Below, piece after piece: positions 43,080-52,194 of a stretch of DNA of 64,000 nucleotides; position 1 is the stretch's first letter; every line of letters begins with the position of its first letter. The position numbers and the translations under genes are program-made. Origin of the DNA: Capilliphycus salinus (GTDB lineage: Bacteria; Cyanobacteriota; Cyanobacteriia; Cyanobacteriales; Microcoleaceae); contig NZ_CP178543.1 of the NCBI RefSeq assembly GCF_047276495.1, positions 7,564,001-7,628,000 of the forward strand, given 5' to 3'. The notes beneath the pieces are model-generated. The model saw only the letters and a list, made by a program, of their open reading frames with translations. It ran no database searches and was not told the DNA's origin.

Positions 43080-44042
43080 ATGTCAGATGTTCCGTTCACC
43101 CTAGACCAATTACGCATACTCAAAGCGATCGCGGCTGAGGGAAGCTTTAAGCGGGCGGCTGATAGTTTGTATGTCTCACAACCTGCTATCAGTTTACAAG
43201 TTCAAAACCTGGAACGACAGCTTAATGTTCCTCTTTTCGATCGCGGAGGACGTCGGGCAAAATTGACTGAAGCTGGACATCTCCTTTTAAGTTATGGTGA
43301 AAAAATCCTCAGTTTGTGTCAAGAAACTTGTCGCGCTATTGAAGATCTGCAAAACTTACAGGGGGGGACTCTGATTGTTGGCGCTTCTCAAACAACGGGT
43401 ACTTATCTCCTTCCCCGCATGATCGGACTGTTTCGCAAGCAATATCCCGATGTCGCCGTACAGTTGCACGTTCACTCGACTCGACGCACCGCTTGGAGTG
43501 TTGCCAACGGTCAAATTGATTTGGCGATCATTGGCGGCGAGGTCCCTCCCGAACTTCACGAGTCGATCACCGTTCAGCCTTATATTGAAGATGAATTGGC
43601 TTTGATTTTACCTGTTTTTCATCGCTTTGCTAAACAAGAGAGTATTCAAAAAGAAGACCTTTATAAGTTACAATTTATCGCCCTCGATTCTCAATCGACC
43701 ATTCGCAAGGTGATCGATCAAGTTCTTTCTCGTTCTAATATTGACCCCCGCCGTTTGCAAATTGAAATGGAATTAAACTCGATAGAAGCCATTAAAAATA
43801 CCGTTCAAGCGGGTTTGGGTGCGGCTTTTGTCTCGACTTCTGCCATTGAAAAGGAGTTGCAAATGGGCGTTCTTCATCAGGCGAAAATCGAAGGGGTTAT
43901 TGTTCGGCGGATGTTATCTGTAATTGTTAATCCAAATCGTTATCAGTCCAAAGCCGCAGAAGCTTTTAGTCGAGATATCTTACCTCAGTTTTCCAGTCAT
44001 CCTTTGAATTTAACTCGTGAAGAATCGGTCTCTCAATCTTAA
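43080..44042 (+). CDS. LysR regulator RbcR-like, second of a tandem pair
   Basis: The 320-aa protein is very similar to the preceding regulator. In the first 100 residues there are about nine differences (for example L4V, E19A, Y20E, D49N, A56G). The HTH and effector-binding segments are intact (GASQTTGTYLLPRMIGLFRK, GQIDLAIIGGEVPPE), so both copies should be active. The tails diverge (PQFSSHPLNLTREESVSQS here). The gene lies 175 bp downstream of the first, probably with its own promoter. It arose by a tandem duplication. Confidence 0.9.
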   Translation: MSDVPFTLDQLRILKAIAAEGSFKRAADSLYVSQPAISLQVQNLERQLNVPLFDRGGRRAKLTEAGHLLLSYGEKILSLCQETCRAIEDLQNLQGGTLIVGASQTTGTYLLPRMIGLFRKQYPDVAVQLHVHSTRRTAWSVANGQIDLAIIGGEVPPELHESITVQPYIEDELALILPVFHRFAKQESIQKEDLYKLQFIALDSQSTIRKVIDQVLSRSNIDPRRLQIEMELNSIEAIKNTVQAGLGAAFVSTSAIEKELQMGVLHQAKIEGVIVRRMLSVIVNPNRYQSKAAEAFSRDILPQFSSHPLNLTREESVSQS

Positions 44043-44270
44043 GTCTCTGTTCGCGGTTTCCCCTCTTTTCAACAGCCGACAATCTTAAATTTTTGTTACA
44101 AGCGCTCAAACCCGGCTCTCGATCTCGAAAAATCGCTCAAAATTTCCGTCTTTTGATCTCCAGTTACACTTTTTCTCCCTCAAACTGACATAAAATTTGG
44201 ATGTGACTCTGAAATGATAATAAGCACCAAGTGACAAGGAGCGACGCTCGATCAGCCACTCATCATCTCT

Positions 44271-45752
44271 ATGAACATTTTCTGTACTCGTCCTGGCTGT
44301 CCCCGTCCTGATAACGTCTTTGCTGACCTCAACGAGATCACCTCTCTCAAAACAGCCCAGCAAAAGTATTGTACAGCTTGTGGGATGCCTCTGATTTTAG
44401 ATGGTCGTTATCTACCCGAACGCCTACTCGGTAAAGGCGGCTTTGGAGCGGCTTTTTTGGCTTGCGATCGCCGTTCTCCGACTTTGCGAAAGTGCGTGGT
44501 CAAACAGTTTCAACCCGCTAATGATCTGACTCTCTCTCAGCTAGAAACTGCACAAAAACTCTTTGAACGCGAAGCGGTGGTTTTGGATCGTTTGGGAAAT
44601 CAACACCCTCAAATTCCCAATCTTCTCGCCTATTTTCCTTTGGAATGTTCGGGCTGGAATTCTTCTGTAAATCAGCAATTTTTCTATATCGTTCAAGACT
44701 ATATCGACGGTCAAGATTTAGAAGCCGAACTCGCCGATCAAGGTCGATTTTCTGAAAACAAAGTGCGGGAAGTTTTAGAAGAAATTTTGAATGTTCTTCA
44801 ATTTGTTCACGATCAAGATGTTATTCACCGCGATATTAAACCTTCTAATATTATGCGCGATCGCCAGGGTCGTCTTTATTTGCTCGATTTTGGCGCCGTT
44901 AAACAGGTGACTCAACAACAGGGAAGCCGTTTGGGAACATCTACCGGAATTTTTTCGATGGGATATGCTCCCCCGGAACAAATGCGGGGTCATAATGTTT
45001 TTCCTTCGACGGATTTATACGCTTTGGCTGTAACTTGTATTGTTCTACTCACCGGAAAAGATTGTCAAGAACTTTATGACAGTCATAAAGGTCGCTGGAA
45101 TTGGAAAAATCAAACTCAAGTTTCTAATTCCCTAGCTTATATTTTAGACAAAATGCTTCAGCCTACACCGAGCGATCGCTTTGCTTCAGCAGAACTTGTT
45201 CTTAAGGCTTTAAATCCTCCGCCTTCACCCCCTCCTATTCCTCCTTTACCGAAGCTAAAAATTCAGCCGATTTCTCCTATTTCTGTTCAACCTAAAACCT
45301 CAATTCAAATTCAGACTTTCGCTCCCGCTCCCTCTCCTTCCCCCGCTCCCTCTCCTCCCCCCGCTCCCCCCGCTGTTTCTACTCCCCCCGCTCCCCCCGC
45401 TTCTTTTCAAACAATAAATCTGTTAAAAGCGGCTGCATTTACGGGTTTTGAAATTACTTTATTAAGAATTGCTGTAAATGGTTTACTCGGGGGTTCTTTT
45501 CCGCTTTTGGTTTTAATTCTTGGCGGTACATTTGGAGGATTAGTTTTTGCTCAATATCGCCGTTGGATAGAAACCAAAGAGCAAATTGTTTTAGCTCTAT
45601 TTTCCCTGGGTCTAGTGATATTTATTCCTTTATTCGGACAAGGTATTCCGTTCTCTGCTGTGATAATTTTTCCGGTTTTAGCCGCTTTAGGTGGTGTGGC
45701 TGCTGCGGCTTTATTTCGGTTGATTTATTTAATTCTCTATCGTTTTTTGTGA
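44271..45752 (+). CDS. Membrane-bound serine/threonine protein kinase with N-terminal zinc ribbon
   Basis: The 493-aa protein has a four-cysteine zinc ribbon at the N-terminus (FCTRPGCPRPDN, YCTACGMPLI, residues 4-40). The kinase domain (about 45-315) has a glycine loop in LLGKGGFGAAFLA, the catalytic loop HRDIKPSNIM, DFGAVKQ and APPEQ, all intact. A Pro-rich linker (about 320-375) and three or four membrane segments (about 395-493) follow. The zinc-ribbon type is widespread in cyanobacteria. The substrates are unknown. Confidence 0.9.
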   Translation: MNIFCTRPGCPRPDNVFADLNEITSLKTAQQKYCTACGMPLILDGRYLPERLLGKGGFGAAFLACDRRSPTLRKCVVKQFQPANDLTLSQLETAQKLFEREAVVLDRLGNQHPQIPNLLAYFPLECSGWNSSVNQQFFYIVQDYIDGQDLEAELADQGRFSENKVREVLEEILNVLQFVHDQDVIHRDIKPSNIMRDRQGRLYLLDFGAVKQVTQQQGSRLGTSTGIFSMGYAPPEQMRGHNVFPSTDLYALAVTCIVLLTGKDCQELYDSHKGRWNWKNQTQVSNSLAYILDKMLQPTPSDRFASAELVLKALNPPPSPPPIPPLPKLKIQPISPISVQPKTSIQIQTFAPAPSPSPAPSPPPAPPAVSTPPAPPASFQTINLLKAAAFTGFEITLLRIAVNGLLGGSFPLLVLILGGTFGGLVFAQYRRWIETKEQIVLALFSLGLVIFIPLFGQGIPFSAVIIFPVLAALGGVAAAALFRLIYLILYRFL

Positions 45753-45866
45753 GCGCAATTTTAAAAGTCAATGTGATCAGGTAAACGGTGAAAAATTAAC
45801 CTAATAAATCGAGTAAATAAATCCAAATTCCATTATTCTAAATTGTCGTTATCGGTGCAAAAGTTT

Positions 45867-47288
45867 ATGTCTAAAATGTCCAATCAAAAAGAACTAACGA
45901 CTCTCGCCTTAGCTTTATTAATTAGCGGAAGTTTACTCGGAGTTGGATATTGGTTGTTTACCCGTTCAAACAATATTAATCTTTCTCAAACTGCTGTTGA
46001 AGGTTCATCTTCCTCTCAAACTTCAAGATCTATTCCCCCAGTTGAAAGTTTAATCAGTCGGGGAGAAAAGAGTTTAATTCCCAAGTCTGTCCCCGATGAA
46101 AAACAAGCCGGTTTAACCGCTTTAGCGTCGAGAAATTATCAAGAAGCCGTCAGGAATTTTGAAGCTTCACTGCAAAGCAATCCTAACGATCCCGAAGCTC
46201 TAATTTATCTCAATAATGCTCGCATTGGCAAGGAAAAAGCCTATACAATGGCTGTGGCTGTTCCCATCGGAGATGCCAACTCGCTCGGAACTGCGGAGGC
46301 AATTTTACGAGGGGTAGCCCAAGCCCAAAATGACATTAACCGACAAGGTGGAATTTTTGGAACTCCTCTAAAAGTGATAATAGCAGACGATAAAAATAAC
46401 TCAGAAGTTGCTGAAAAAATAGCGGAAGATTTGGTTAAAAACAATGAGATTTTAGGGGTGGTCGGTCATTATTCGAGCGGGGTTTCTTTGGCGACTGCAC
46501 CTATTTATGAAGGGGGAAAATTGGTGGCAATTTCGCCGAGTAGTACCTCGGTTCGTTTATCAACTGCGGGAGATTATTTGTTTCGGACCGTCCCGAGCGA
46601 TCGCTTTGCGGCTAATCGACTGGCTGAACATATGATACAGGAACTCTACCAACAAAAAGCGGTTATTTTTTATAATAGCCAGAGCGCTTACAGTCAGTCG
46701 CTCAAAGATGAATTTACCACTGCGGTTTATAGTGATGGGGGAGAAGTGGTTAATGTTTTTGATCTGTCTGATCCTAACTTTAATGCGTTTAAAAGTTTAG
46801 ATAGCGCTCGCGAACAGGGAGCCAGAGCCATTTTGATCGTTCCGGATTCTCCTACTTTAGAACAAGCCTATCAGGTGGTGCGAGTCAACCGCAAACAATT
46901 GCCTATTTTAGCGGGAGATACCCTTTATCAACTTGACACTTTGAAGGTGGGCGGCGATAGTGAAGGGGTAATCGTTGCAGTACCTTGGCATATTATTGGC
47001 GGGGAGTCGGAATTTACAAAACAAGCGGCTCAACTGTGGAAAGGGGATGTAAATTGGCTGACGGCGATGGCTTATGATGGAACACAAGCGTTAATTGTCG
47101 GTATTCAAGAGCAACCTTCCCGAAGCGGAATTCAACAGGCGCTTTCCGGGTCGAATTTTTCCACCAAGGGAGCAACCGGTGTTGTCAAGTTTTTACCGTC
47201 TGGCGATCGCAATCAAACGGTACAATTGGTAGAGGTGAAACCGGGTAATCGTTCCGGGGTTGGCTATGACTTTGTTCCTGTCCCCTGA
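45867..47288 (+). CDS. Periplasmic branched-chain-amino-acid-type binding protein with TPR
   Basis: The 473-aa protein (ATG at 45867) has a membrane anchor or signal segment at about residues 9-28 (TLALALLISGSLLGVGYWLF), a TPR-like helical segment (about 85-120, ASRNYQEAVRNFEASLQSNP), then the Peripla_BP_6 (Leu/Ile/Val-binding) domain (about 130-470, with MAVAVPIGDANSLGTAEAIL, VGHYSSGVSLATAPIYEGGK). It may bind amino acids or amides outside the cell or act as a sensor. No transporter permease gene is adjacent. A kinase gene lies 114 bp upstream on the same strand. Confidence 0.87.
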   Translation: MSKMSNQKELTTLALALLISGSLLGVGYWLFTRSNNINLSQTAVEGSSSSQTSRSIPPVESLISRGEKSLIPKSVPDEKQAGLTALASRNYQEAVRNFEASLQSNPNDPEALIYLNNARIGKEKAYTMAVAVPIGDANSLGTAEAILRGVAQAQNDINRQGGIFGTPLKVIIADDKNNSEVAEKIAEDLVKNNEILGVVGHYSSGVSLATAPIYEGGKLVAISPSSTSVRLSTAGDYLFRTVPSDRFAANRLAEHMIQELYQQKAVIFYNSQSAYSQSLKDEFTTAVYSDGGEVVNVFDLSDPNFNAFKSLDSAREQGARAILIVPDSPTLEQAYQVVRVNRKQLPILAGDTLYQLDTLKVGGDSEGVIVAVPWHIIGGESEFTKQAAQLWKGDVNWLTAMAYDGTQALIVGIQEQPSRSGIQQALSGSNFSTKGATGVVKFLPSGDRNQTVQLVEVKPGNRSGVGYDFVPVP

Positions 47289-47374
47289 GGGGTCGCTCTG
47301 AAAATTATTTCAGAGGGGGGTTGACAAAACGGAAAAAAGCTATCACAATAGTAACTTGTGCATTAAATAAAAAA

Positions 47375-47458
47375 GCGGAACTGGCGGAATTGGTAGACGC
47401 GCTAGATTCAGGTTCTAGTGTTCGCAAGGACTTCCGGGTTCAAGTCCCGGGTTCCGCA
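47375..47458 (+). tRNA. tRNA-Leu (anticodon CAG)
   Basis: The sequence starts GCGGAACTGGCGGAATTGGT and ends with GTTCCGC and a discriminator A. The 7-bp acceptor stem (GCGGAAC/GTTCCGC) is perfect. The anticodon stem CTAGA/TCTAG encloses the loop TTCAGGT, whose anticodon CAG is at 47409-47411. A long variable arm (GTTCGCAAGGAC) and the T-arm CCGGG...CCCGG confirm the leucine type. No intron is present. The CCA is not encoded. Confidence 0.95.
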
Positions 47459-47517
47459 TTTAGCCGAAAAGGTGGAGAATCAATCCACTTTGTTGTTCTC
47501 CGTCTCGGATCACTGTT

Positions 47518-48309
47518 ATGTTGACCAGCGTTCAAAATCCCCTGATTAAAAATCTTCGCAAATTGCAGCGAACCAAGGGGCGGCGAGAACAACAATTATT
47601 TTTGTTAGAAGGAACCCATCTGATCGAAGAAGCGCTGGCGACGAAATATCCGCTTCTGACGGTCTGTTATACTCCCCAATGGCAAGATCGTTATCCGAGT
47701 CTGTGTCAACGGGTTTGTGAAGTCGCCGACCGCAGCGAACAAGTCAGCGAACGAGTCTTACAAGCGATCGCCACAACCGTTAACCCCGACGGAATTATCG
47801 CCACCGCACCCCGTCCTCAACCCCAGACTGTCGGTATCACTCAGATCGGACTCGCCCTGGAAACGGTACAAGATCCGGGAAACTTAGGAACGATCATTCG
47901 GACAGCCGCCTCCGCCGGCGCCGACGGGTTATGGTTGAGCGGTGATAGCGTCGATCTCGATCATCCCAAGGTATTAAGAGCCTCGGCGGGGGCGTGGTTT
48001 CGGCTGCCGATGGCGGTTTGTTCAAATTTAACCGAGCAACTGGCGATCGCTCAACAGCAGGGAATTGCGATCGTTGCCACTTTACCCGATGCAAGTTTAA
48101 CCTATTGGGAACTGGACTTTAAGCAACCGACTATAATTATTTTAGGCAACGAAGGCGCCGGTTTATCCGAAAGTCTGATTGGACTGGCCGATCGCCAGGT
48201 TCAAATTCCCTTATCTGGGGGAGTTGAGTCTTTAAATGTCGCCATTTGTGCGGCTTTGATGTTGTACGAAGCCAAACGACAACAGCAAAACGGAACTTAT
48301 GGTAGATAA
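47518..48309 (+). CDS. SpoU-family 2'-O-ribose RNA methyltransferase (TrmH/RlmB-like)
   Basis: The 263-aa protein has an N-terminal substrate-binding domain (KNLRKLQRTKGRREQQLFLLEGTHLIEEAL, residues 8-38) and the SPOUT domain (about 105-255) with the three motifs: ETVQDPGNLGTIIRTAASAG, ILGNEGAGLS, and PLSGGVESLNVAICAALMLYE. It methylates ribose 2'-O in rRNA or tRNA using S-adenosylmethionine. The exact target is not predictable. It begins 59 bp after tRNA-Leu and may be co-transcribed. Confidence 0.92.
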   Translation: MLTSVQNPLIKNLRKLQRTKGRREQQLFLLEGTHLIEEALATKYPLLTVCYTPQWQDRYPSLCQRVCEVADRSEQVSERVLQAIATTVNPDGIIATAPRPQPQTVGITQIGLALETVQDPGNLGTIIRTAASAGADGLWLSGDSVDLDHPKVLRASAGAWFRLPMAVCSNLTEQLAIAQQQGIAIVATLPDASLTYWELDFKQPTIIILGNEGAGLSESLIGLADRQVQIPLSGGVESLNVAICAALMLYEAKRQQQNGTYGR

Positions 48310-48314
48310 GACCA

Positions 48315-48385
48315 GAGAAACCGGGTTTCTCAAGAAAAACTCTAGGCGATTAAGCTAAACAGCAGTCCCAAGAAACCCGGTTTCT
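48315..48385. terminator. Hairpin repeat AGAAACCGGGTTTCT between convergent genes
   Basis: Two near-palindromic words (AGAAACCGGGTTTCT and AGAAACCCGGTTTCT), about 55 bp apart, each fold on themselves and can pair with each other. The same words occur at 1627, 16013 and 40369-40431, usually after genes, so they are likely terminators. Confidence 0.5.
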
Positions 48386-48423
48386 GATATTCGGCTTTGA
48401 GGGCGATCAAGTCTACCTTCGCG

Positions 48424-48678
48424 CTAAGAATCTGGAGGTTGAGGAGATTTATTTTCTAGATATTGATCGATATCGGCGATCGCTTCTTCTAAAGCAGAGA
48501 GATCGATCGGTTCGGGGGGAGGATTTTTAGAGGTTTGGCGTTTTTGGGAAGGAGTGGGTGGGGGTGGGGTGGGTTGAGACTCGGATTCTTGAAAAGTTTC
48601 CAGCAATTGTTTTTCAAACGAGTTGAAAAAGTTTTCCGCCGCATGACGGCGCAGATCTCGCGGCTTTTTCTCGTCCAT
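48424..48678 (-). CDS. Small Pro-rich hypothetical protein
   Basis: The 84-aa product has a basic N-terminus (MDEKKPRDLRRHAAENFFNS), a Pro-rich middle (PTPPPPTPSQKRQTSK) and an acidic C-terminal helix (LSALEEAIADIDQYLENKS). No domain, signal peptide or membrane segment is visible. It is probably a cytoplasmic protein or adaptor. It is convergent with the methyltransferase gene, separated by a hairpin repeat (AGAAACCGGGTTTCT at 48315 and AGAAACCCGGTTTCT at 48370). Confidence 0.6.
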   Translation of the reverse strand: MDEKKPRDLRRHAAENFFNSFEKQLLETFQESESQPTPPPPTPSQKRQTSKNPPPEPIDLSALEEAIADIDQYLENKSPQPPDS

Positions 48679-49029
48679 AGTGGGGTGACTCCTTGAGTAT
48701 TCAACAACAGGGCTTGATTTTTGAGCTTAGTTCACAACAATAAACCACTCAACCGGAAAAAAACAGTAGAATGCACTTATCCGTCACGGTTGCGATGAGA
48801 TTAAACATCACCTTGAAGCGTTACTGTTGCTTTAATCTGCCCATACGGTAACACCTGCACCCCCATCTTGTTGAGTCAAATTTGACTGCGATCGCTGTGT
48901 ATAAGTTTATCGTCGGCGATCGAGACCGTTACAGAATTGTTTGCTGTTGAAATGTCGATCCGATCTGCTGTTTTTTTGAACAGATTCTGCGGAAGTCCCT
49001 ACCCGATCGCGTCAGCGGGTTTGGGTAGT
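48679..49029. other. Intergenic stretch without recognised genes
   Basis: This gap of 351 bp includes HIP1-like words (TGCGATCGC, 48887). No gene and no clear repeat are seen. Confidence 0.4.
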
Positions 49030-49809
49030 TCACAGAATTTGAGATAAAAACTTTTTGGTGCGTTCTTCTTTAGGATTACTAAAAAAGGCGTCGGGCGTTC
49101 CTTCTTCGACCAATACTCCATCGGACATCAAGACAACGCGATCGGCGACTTCTCGCGCAAACCCAACTTCATGGGTAACACAAACCATCGTCATTCCTTC
49201 ACCGGCGAGGGTTCGCATCACATCTAATACTTCTCGCACCATTTCCGGGTCTAAAGCCGATGTCGGTTCATCAAACAGCATAATTTTCGGTTGCATTGCT
49301 AACGCCCTGGCGATCGCCACCCGTTGCTGTTGACCTCCCGATAACTGTCCGGGGAATTTTTTCGCCTGTTCGAGAATACCGACCCGTTCTAACAATTGTA
49401 ACGCCACTTCTTCGGCTTTGGCTTTCGGCCAGCGGCGCACCCAAATCGGCGCGAGGGTGACATTTTGTAAAATGGTCAGATGGGGAAACAGGTTAAACTG
49501 CTGAAACACCATCCCCACTTCCCGGCGTATTTCTTCAATATTTTTCAAGTCGTGGGAAAGGCTAATTCCATCGATGAGAATGCTTCCCTGCTGAAATTCT
49601 TCTAAAGCGTTAAAGGTGCGAATAAAGGTGGATTTTCCCGATCCCGAAGGTCCCATAATGACGACGACTTCACCCCGTTTAACGGTGAGACTGACTCCTC
49701 GTAAAACATGGAAATGGTTGCCATACCATTTATGAACATCTGTCGCGATAATGGCTGCATTATCAACGGGGGACTGGGTATGAGTTGCGTTTGTATAGGT
49801 TTTTGTCAT
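49030..49809 (-). CDS. Polar amino-acid ABC transporter ATP-binding protein
   Basis: The 259-aa protein has Walker A GPSGSGKST, signature LSGGQQQRVAIARALAMQPK, Walker B IMLFDEPTSALDPEM and the switch His in MVCVTHEVGFA. The type matches GlnQ/HisP amino-acid importers (the 'EVGFAREVADRVVLM' stretch is typical). It energises uptake of polar amino acids at the cytoplasmic face of the membrane. The N-terminal 20 residues (MTKTYTNATHTQSPVDNAAI) are unconserved. No permease or binding-protein gene lies within 5 kb, so its partners are elsewhere. Confidence 0.92.
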   Translation of the reverse strand: MTKTYTNATHTQSPVDNAAIIATDVHKWYGNHFHVLRGVSLTVKRGEVVVIMGPSGSGKSTFIRTFNALEEFQQGSILIDGISLSHDLKNIEEIRREVGMVFQQFNLFPHLTILQNVTLAPIWVRRWPKAKAEEVALQLLERVGILEQAKKFPGQLSGGQQQRVAIARALAMQPKIMLFDEPTSALDPEMVREVLDVMRTLAGEGMTMVCVTHEVGFAREVADRVVLMSDGVLVEEGTPDAFFSNPKEERTKKFLSQIL

Positions 49810-50052
49810 GTCTGCTTTGTTTGATTTTTCAGGGTTTAGGGTCAGTTATCAATATTATTAAGGGTCTGTCGTCGTTTGTCACCAATAAAATTGGATGGTC
49901 AAATTCTATTTGACGTTCATATATTCATTGTATGCGCTTTTTTGTCTTTTCTGTCTGAGGGATGAATCAACCGCAGGATTTACAGAAGACGACAGGCAAC
50001 AAGATATAATAATATATCAGTAGCCTAGCCGAATTTTATCAGGAGGCGACCG

Positions 50053-50412
50053 ATGTTAGAACTTATCCCCACAGGTAGCGATCGAGTTGTTGGTTTGCAT
50101 ATTCAAGGAAAAATCGAAACCGCAGATTTTGACAAGGTGATTCAAAAAATCGAAAACCAGTTAAAATTCCATCCGAAGTTGAGAATTTACGCCGAAATTG
50201 AAAGTCTCGAAGGAATGTCACCGCAAGCAGTTTGGAAAGATCTTAAATTCACGTTTCAACATTTCCACGACTTTGAACGAGAAGCGGTTGTTTCTGACAA
50301 ACGATGGTTAGAAAAATGGGGTAATTTCAGTAATAAACTGTTTTCGAGTATTGAGGTTAAACATTTTCATTTTGACCAAAAACAACAGGCTTTAGAATGG
50401 GTTAAAGGTTGA
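50053..50412 (+). CDS. SpoIIAA-like protein
   Basis: The 119-aa protein matches the SpoIIAA-like (DUF3478) family: IPTGSDRVVGLHIQGKIETA at the N-terminus, LRIYAEIESLEGMSPQAVWK in the middle and FHDFEREAVVSDKRWLEKWG. The fold resembles lipid-binding STAS/SpoIIAA and CRAL-TRIO. The family is found in many bacteria with an unclear function, perhaps lipid or small-molecule binding. AGGAGGCGACCG precedes the ATG, a strong ribosome-binding site. It is a single gene. Confidence 0.88.
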   Translation: MLELIPTGSDRVVGLHIQGKIETADFDKVIQKIENQLKFHPKLRIYAEIESLEGMSPQAVWKDLKFTFQHFHDFEREAVVSDKRWLEKWGNFSNKLFSSIEVKHFHFDQKQQALEWVKG

Positions 50413-50428
50413 TTTTTTCGAGGGCTTT

Positions 50429-50671
50429 GTAGGGGCGGGTTCCGAAACAATTGTTAAATCTAACAGATAATTTCTGTAAACCCGCCCTACCCAAACAAAT
50501 ATGTTGGCAAAAACTAATGGTTAAATCTAACAGATAATTTCTGTAAACCCGCCCCACCCCAACACATATTTTGCCAAAAACTACGCTATTTTTGGGATTT
50601 TTCGTTGGTGACGGGGCGGGTTTATTAAAATTAATTCTGAGAAAACAACCTCAACTCGAACCCGCCACTAC
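50429..50671. repeat. Two complete and one partial copy of the palindromic element
   Basis: Copy one spans 50429-50490. Part of its inner sequence (GTTAAATCTAACAGATAATT) is repeated at 50520. Copy two lies at 50612-50671 with one arm slightly mutated (CCCGCCACTAC). Confidence 0.75.
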
Positions 50672-50719
50672 AGAATTGCAGTCAATCATCAAACCAGAAT
50701 AAAACCCGTAAAAAAGCGA

Positions 50720-52072
50720 TCAGCTTGGGGATTCTCCAGGTTGATCGACAACATCTGTTTTTTTGCTAAGATTAGTTGTTAAACTCTTGAGAGTATCCGC
50801 CATTTCCTCCGGTTTTCCAGAGAGAGGAAAGAACAAAATACTCTTAACTTCCGGGTTGTTAACTAATTCTTCTAAACGATTAAATTGTCGTTCAGTAATT
50901 GAAATTCCATCATTGGCTTCTACATATTTTAGTTCGTCATTAAAATTCTCTTCACCATAAACTTGAATAAACACCCGATCAACTCCCCAAGTTTCCCAGT
51001 CAGCCGCAAAATATCGTTTCGCCCAATAGGGGTTATGATGACAAATATCAAAACTCACATTGGGATTGGCCGCTTTCATCTGTTTAATCGTATTTTTGAC
51101 AAAATTAGTTAATTTCAATGTCCGGTCAACTTTACCCGGTAATTCGGCATGATATCCTAAATAATCATCCCATTGAACCGCATCAATTTTTGGGTATTTT
51201 TTTACAAATTCTACCACAATATTGGTAAAAAACTCGGCGACTTCGGGATTGCCAATATTGAGAACATAATGATCGACTCCCGGATGGGTTCGATCAATTC
51301 CAGCAACGATCCAACCCCGTTCAACCGCTAAATCAAATGCTGGACTATCTTCGTCTATTTTAATTCCTTTTTCAAAGTAAGCATGAACTTCCATTCCCTG
51401 TTTATGGGCTTCATCAATTAACCAATCAAGCCATTGTTCTCGAAACTGATTCGGACAACTTTTATAACCCAAAGTTGCCTGCATAACCTCGCTATTGTAC
51501 ATTGTACAAGCATTTCCCCAAACTCCATGAATTATCGTATTAATTCCTTGTTTTTTATAGTAACGAACTCTTTCTCTAATTGTTTGTTCGCTGGCGTTAT
51601 TTGTCACTTGATAGCGACTCAAATATATACCCCGAATCTCTTTTTTCTCCCAAGGGGTTTGAGGGGATGGTGATGGCGTTGGTGTTGTTTTGGGTACATC
51701 TTGCTGCGGGTTATTTTCAGGATTTTTAGCTTGAGGAGAAGGAGTAGGAATGGGGGCTGATTTTTCAGCTTGAGAGGGTGATGGGGTTGGCGTTGGTGTT
51801 GTTTGTTGTACGGGTTGCTGTGGGTTGGGTTTAGAATCAGGTGTTGGAGGAAAAGGTAAAGAACTCGGGGTAGGATTGGGCTTGATTTCCTCGGGTTTAG
51901 AAGCATTTAAAAAGGGAATATTCGCTGTTAAATCATTCGGTAAAAAGCGAGTGATGTCTATATGTTCTCGCTGCGTAAACAACCAACATCCCCCACCTAA
52001 CATCAGCAAAATTACAGAAAAGGGAATACTTCCGCATCCACATCCACTGGGTTCTTTTTTTGGGCGTGACAT
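50720..52072 (-). CDS. Family 10 glycosylhydrolase (GHL10/DUF187-type), membrane-anchored
   Basis: The 450-aa protein has a membrane anchor near its N-terminus (FSVILLMLGGGCWLFTQ, about residues 17-33) and a long Pro/Thr/Gln linker (about 55-145). The family 10 glycosylhydrolase-like TIM-barrel domain (about 145-430) has IRGIYLSRYQVTNNASEQTI, TIIHGVWGNACTMYNS, GMEVHAYFEKGIKI, and DAVQWDDYLGYHAELPG. It probably cleaves polysaccharide outside the cytoplasmic membrane; the substrate is unknown. A TerD/VWA cluster lies upstream on the same strand but is not clearly in one operon. Confidence 0.85.
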   Translation of the reverse strand: MSRPKKEPSGCGCGSIPFSVILLMLGGGCWLFTQREHIDITRFLPNDLTANIPFLNASKPEEIKPNPTPSSLPFPPTPDSKPNPQQPVQQTTPTPTPSPSQAEKSAPIPTPSPQAKNPENNPQQDVPKTTPTPSPSPQTPWEKKEIRGIYLSRYQVTNNASEQTIRERVRYYKKQGINTIIHGVWGNACTMYNSEVMQATLGYKSCPNQFREQWLDWLIDEAHKQGMEVHAYFEKGIKIDEDSPAFDLAVERGWIVAGIDRTHPGVDHYVLNIGNPEVAEFFTNIVVEFVKKYPKIDAVQWDDYLGYHAELPGKVDRTLKLTNFVKNTIKQMKAANPNVSFDICHHNPYWAKRYFAADWETWGVDRVFIQVYGEENFNDELKYVEANDGISITERQFNRLEELVNNPEVKSILFFPLSGKPEEMADTLKSLTTNLSKKTDVVDQPGESPS

Positions 52073-52194
52073 AATTTTTTAGAAATAGTAGGGTGCTTGA
52101 GAAGCAGTGAAAGCAAGATATTTGTAATTTGAGAAACCTGACAACTTGCTCCCCAACTCTAGTTTAACAGTTTTGATGCTTCTCCCGCTATTTC

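Noticed and set aside
49810..50052. An NtcA site (GTA-N8-TAC) before the amino-acid ABC ATPase gene
   Set aside because: No convincing match was found in the upstream region.
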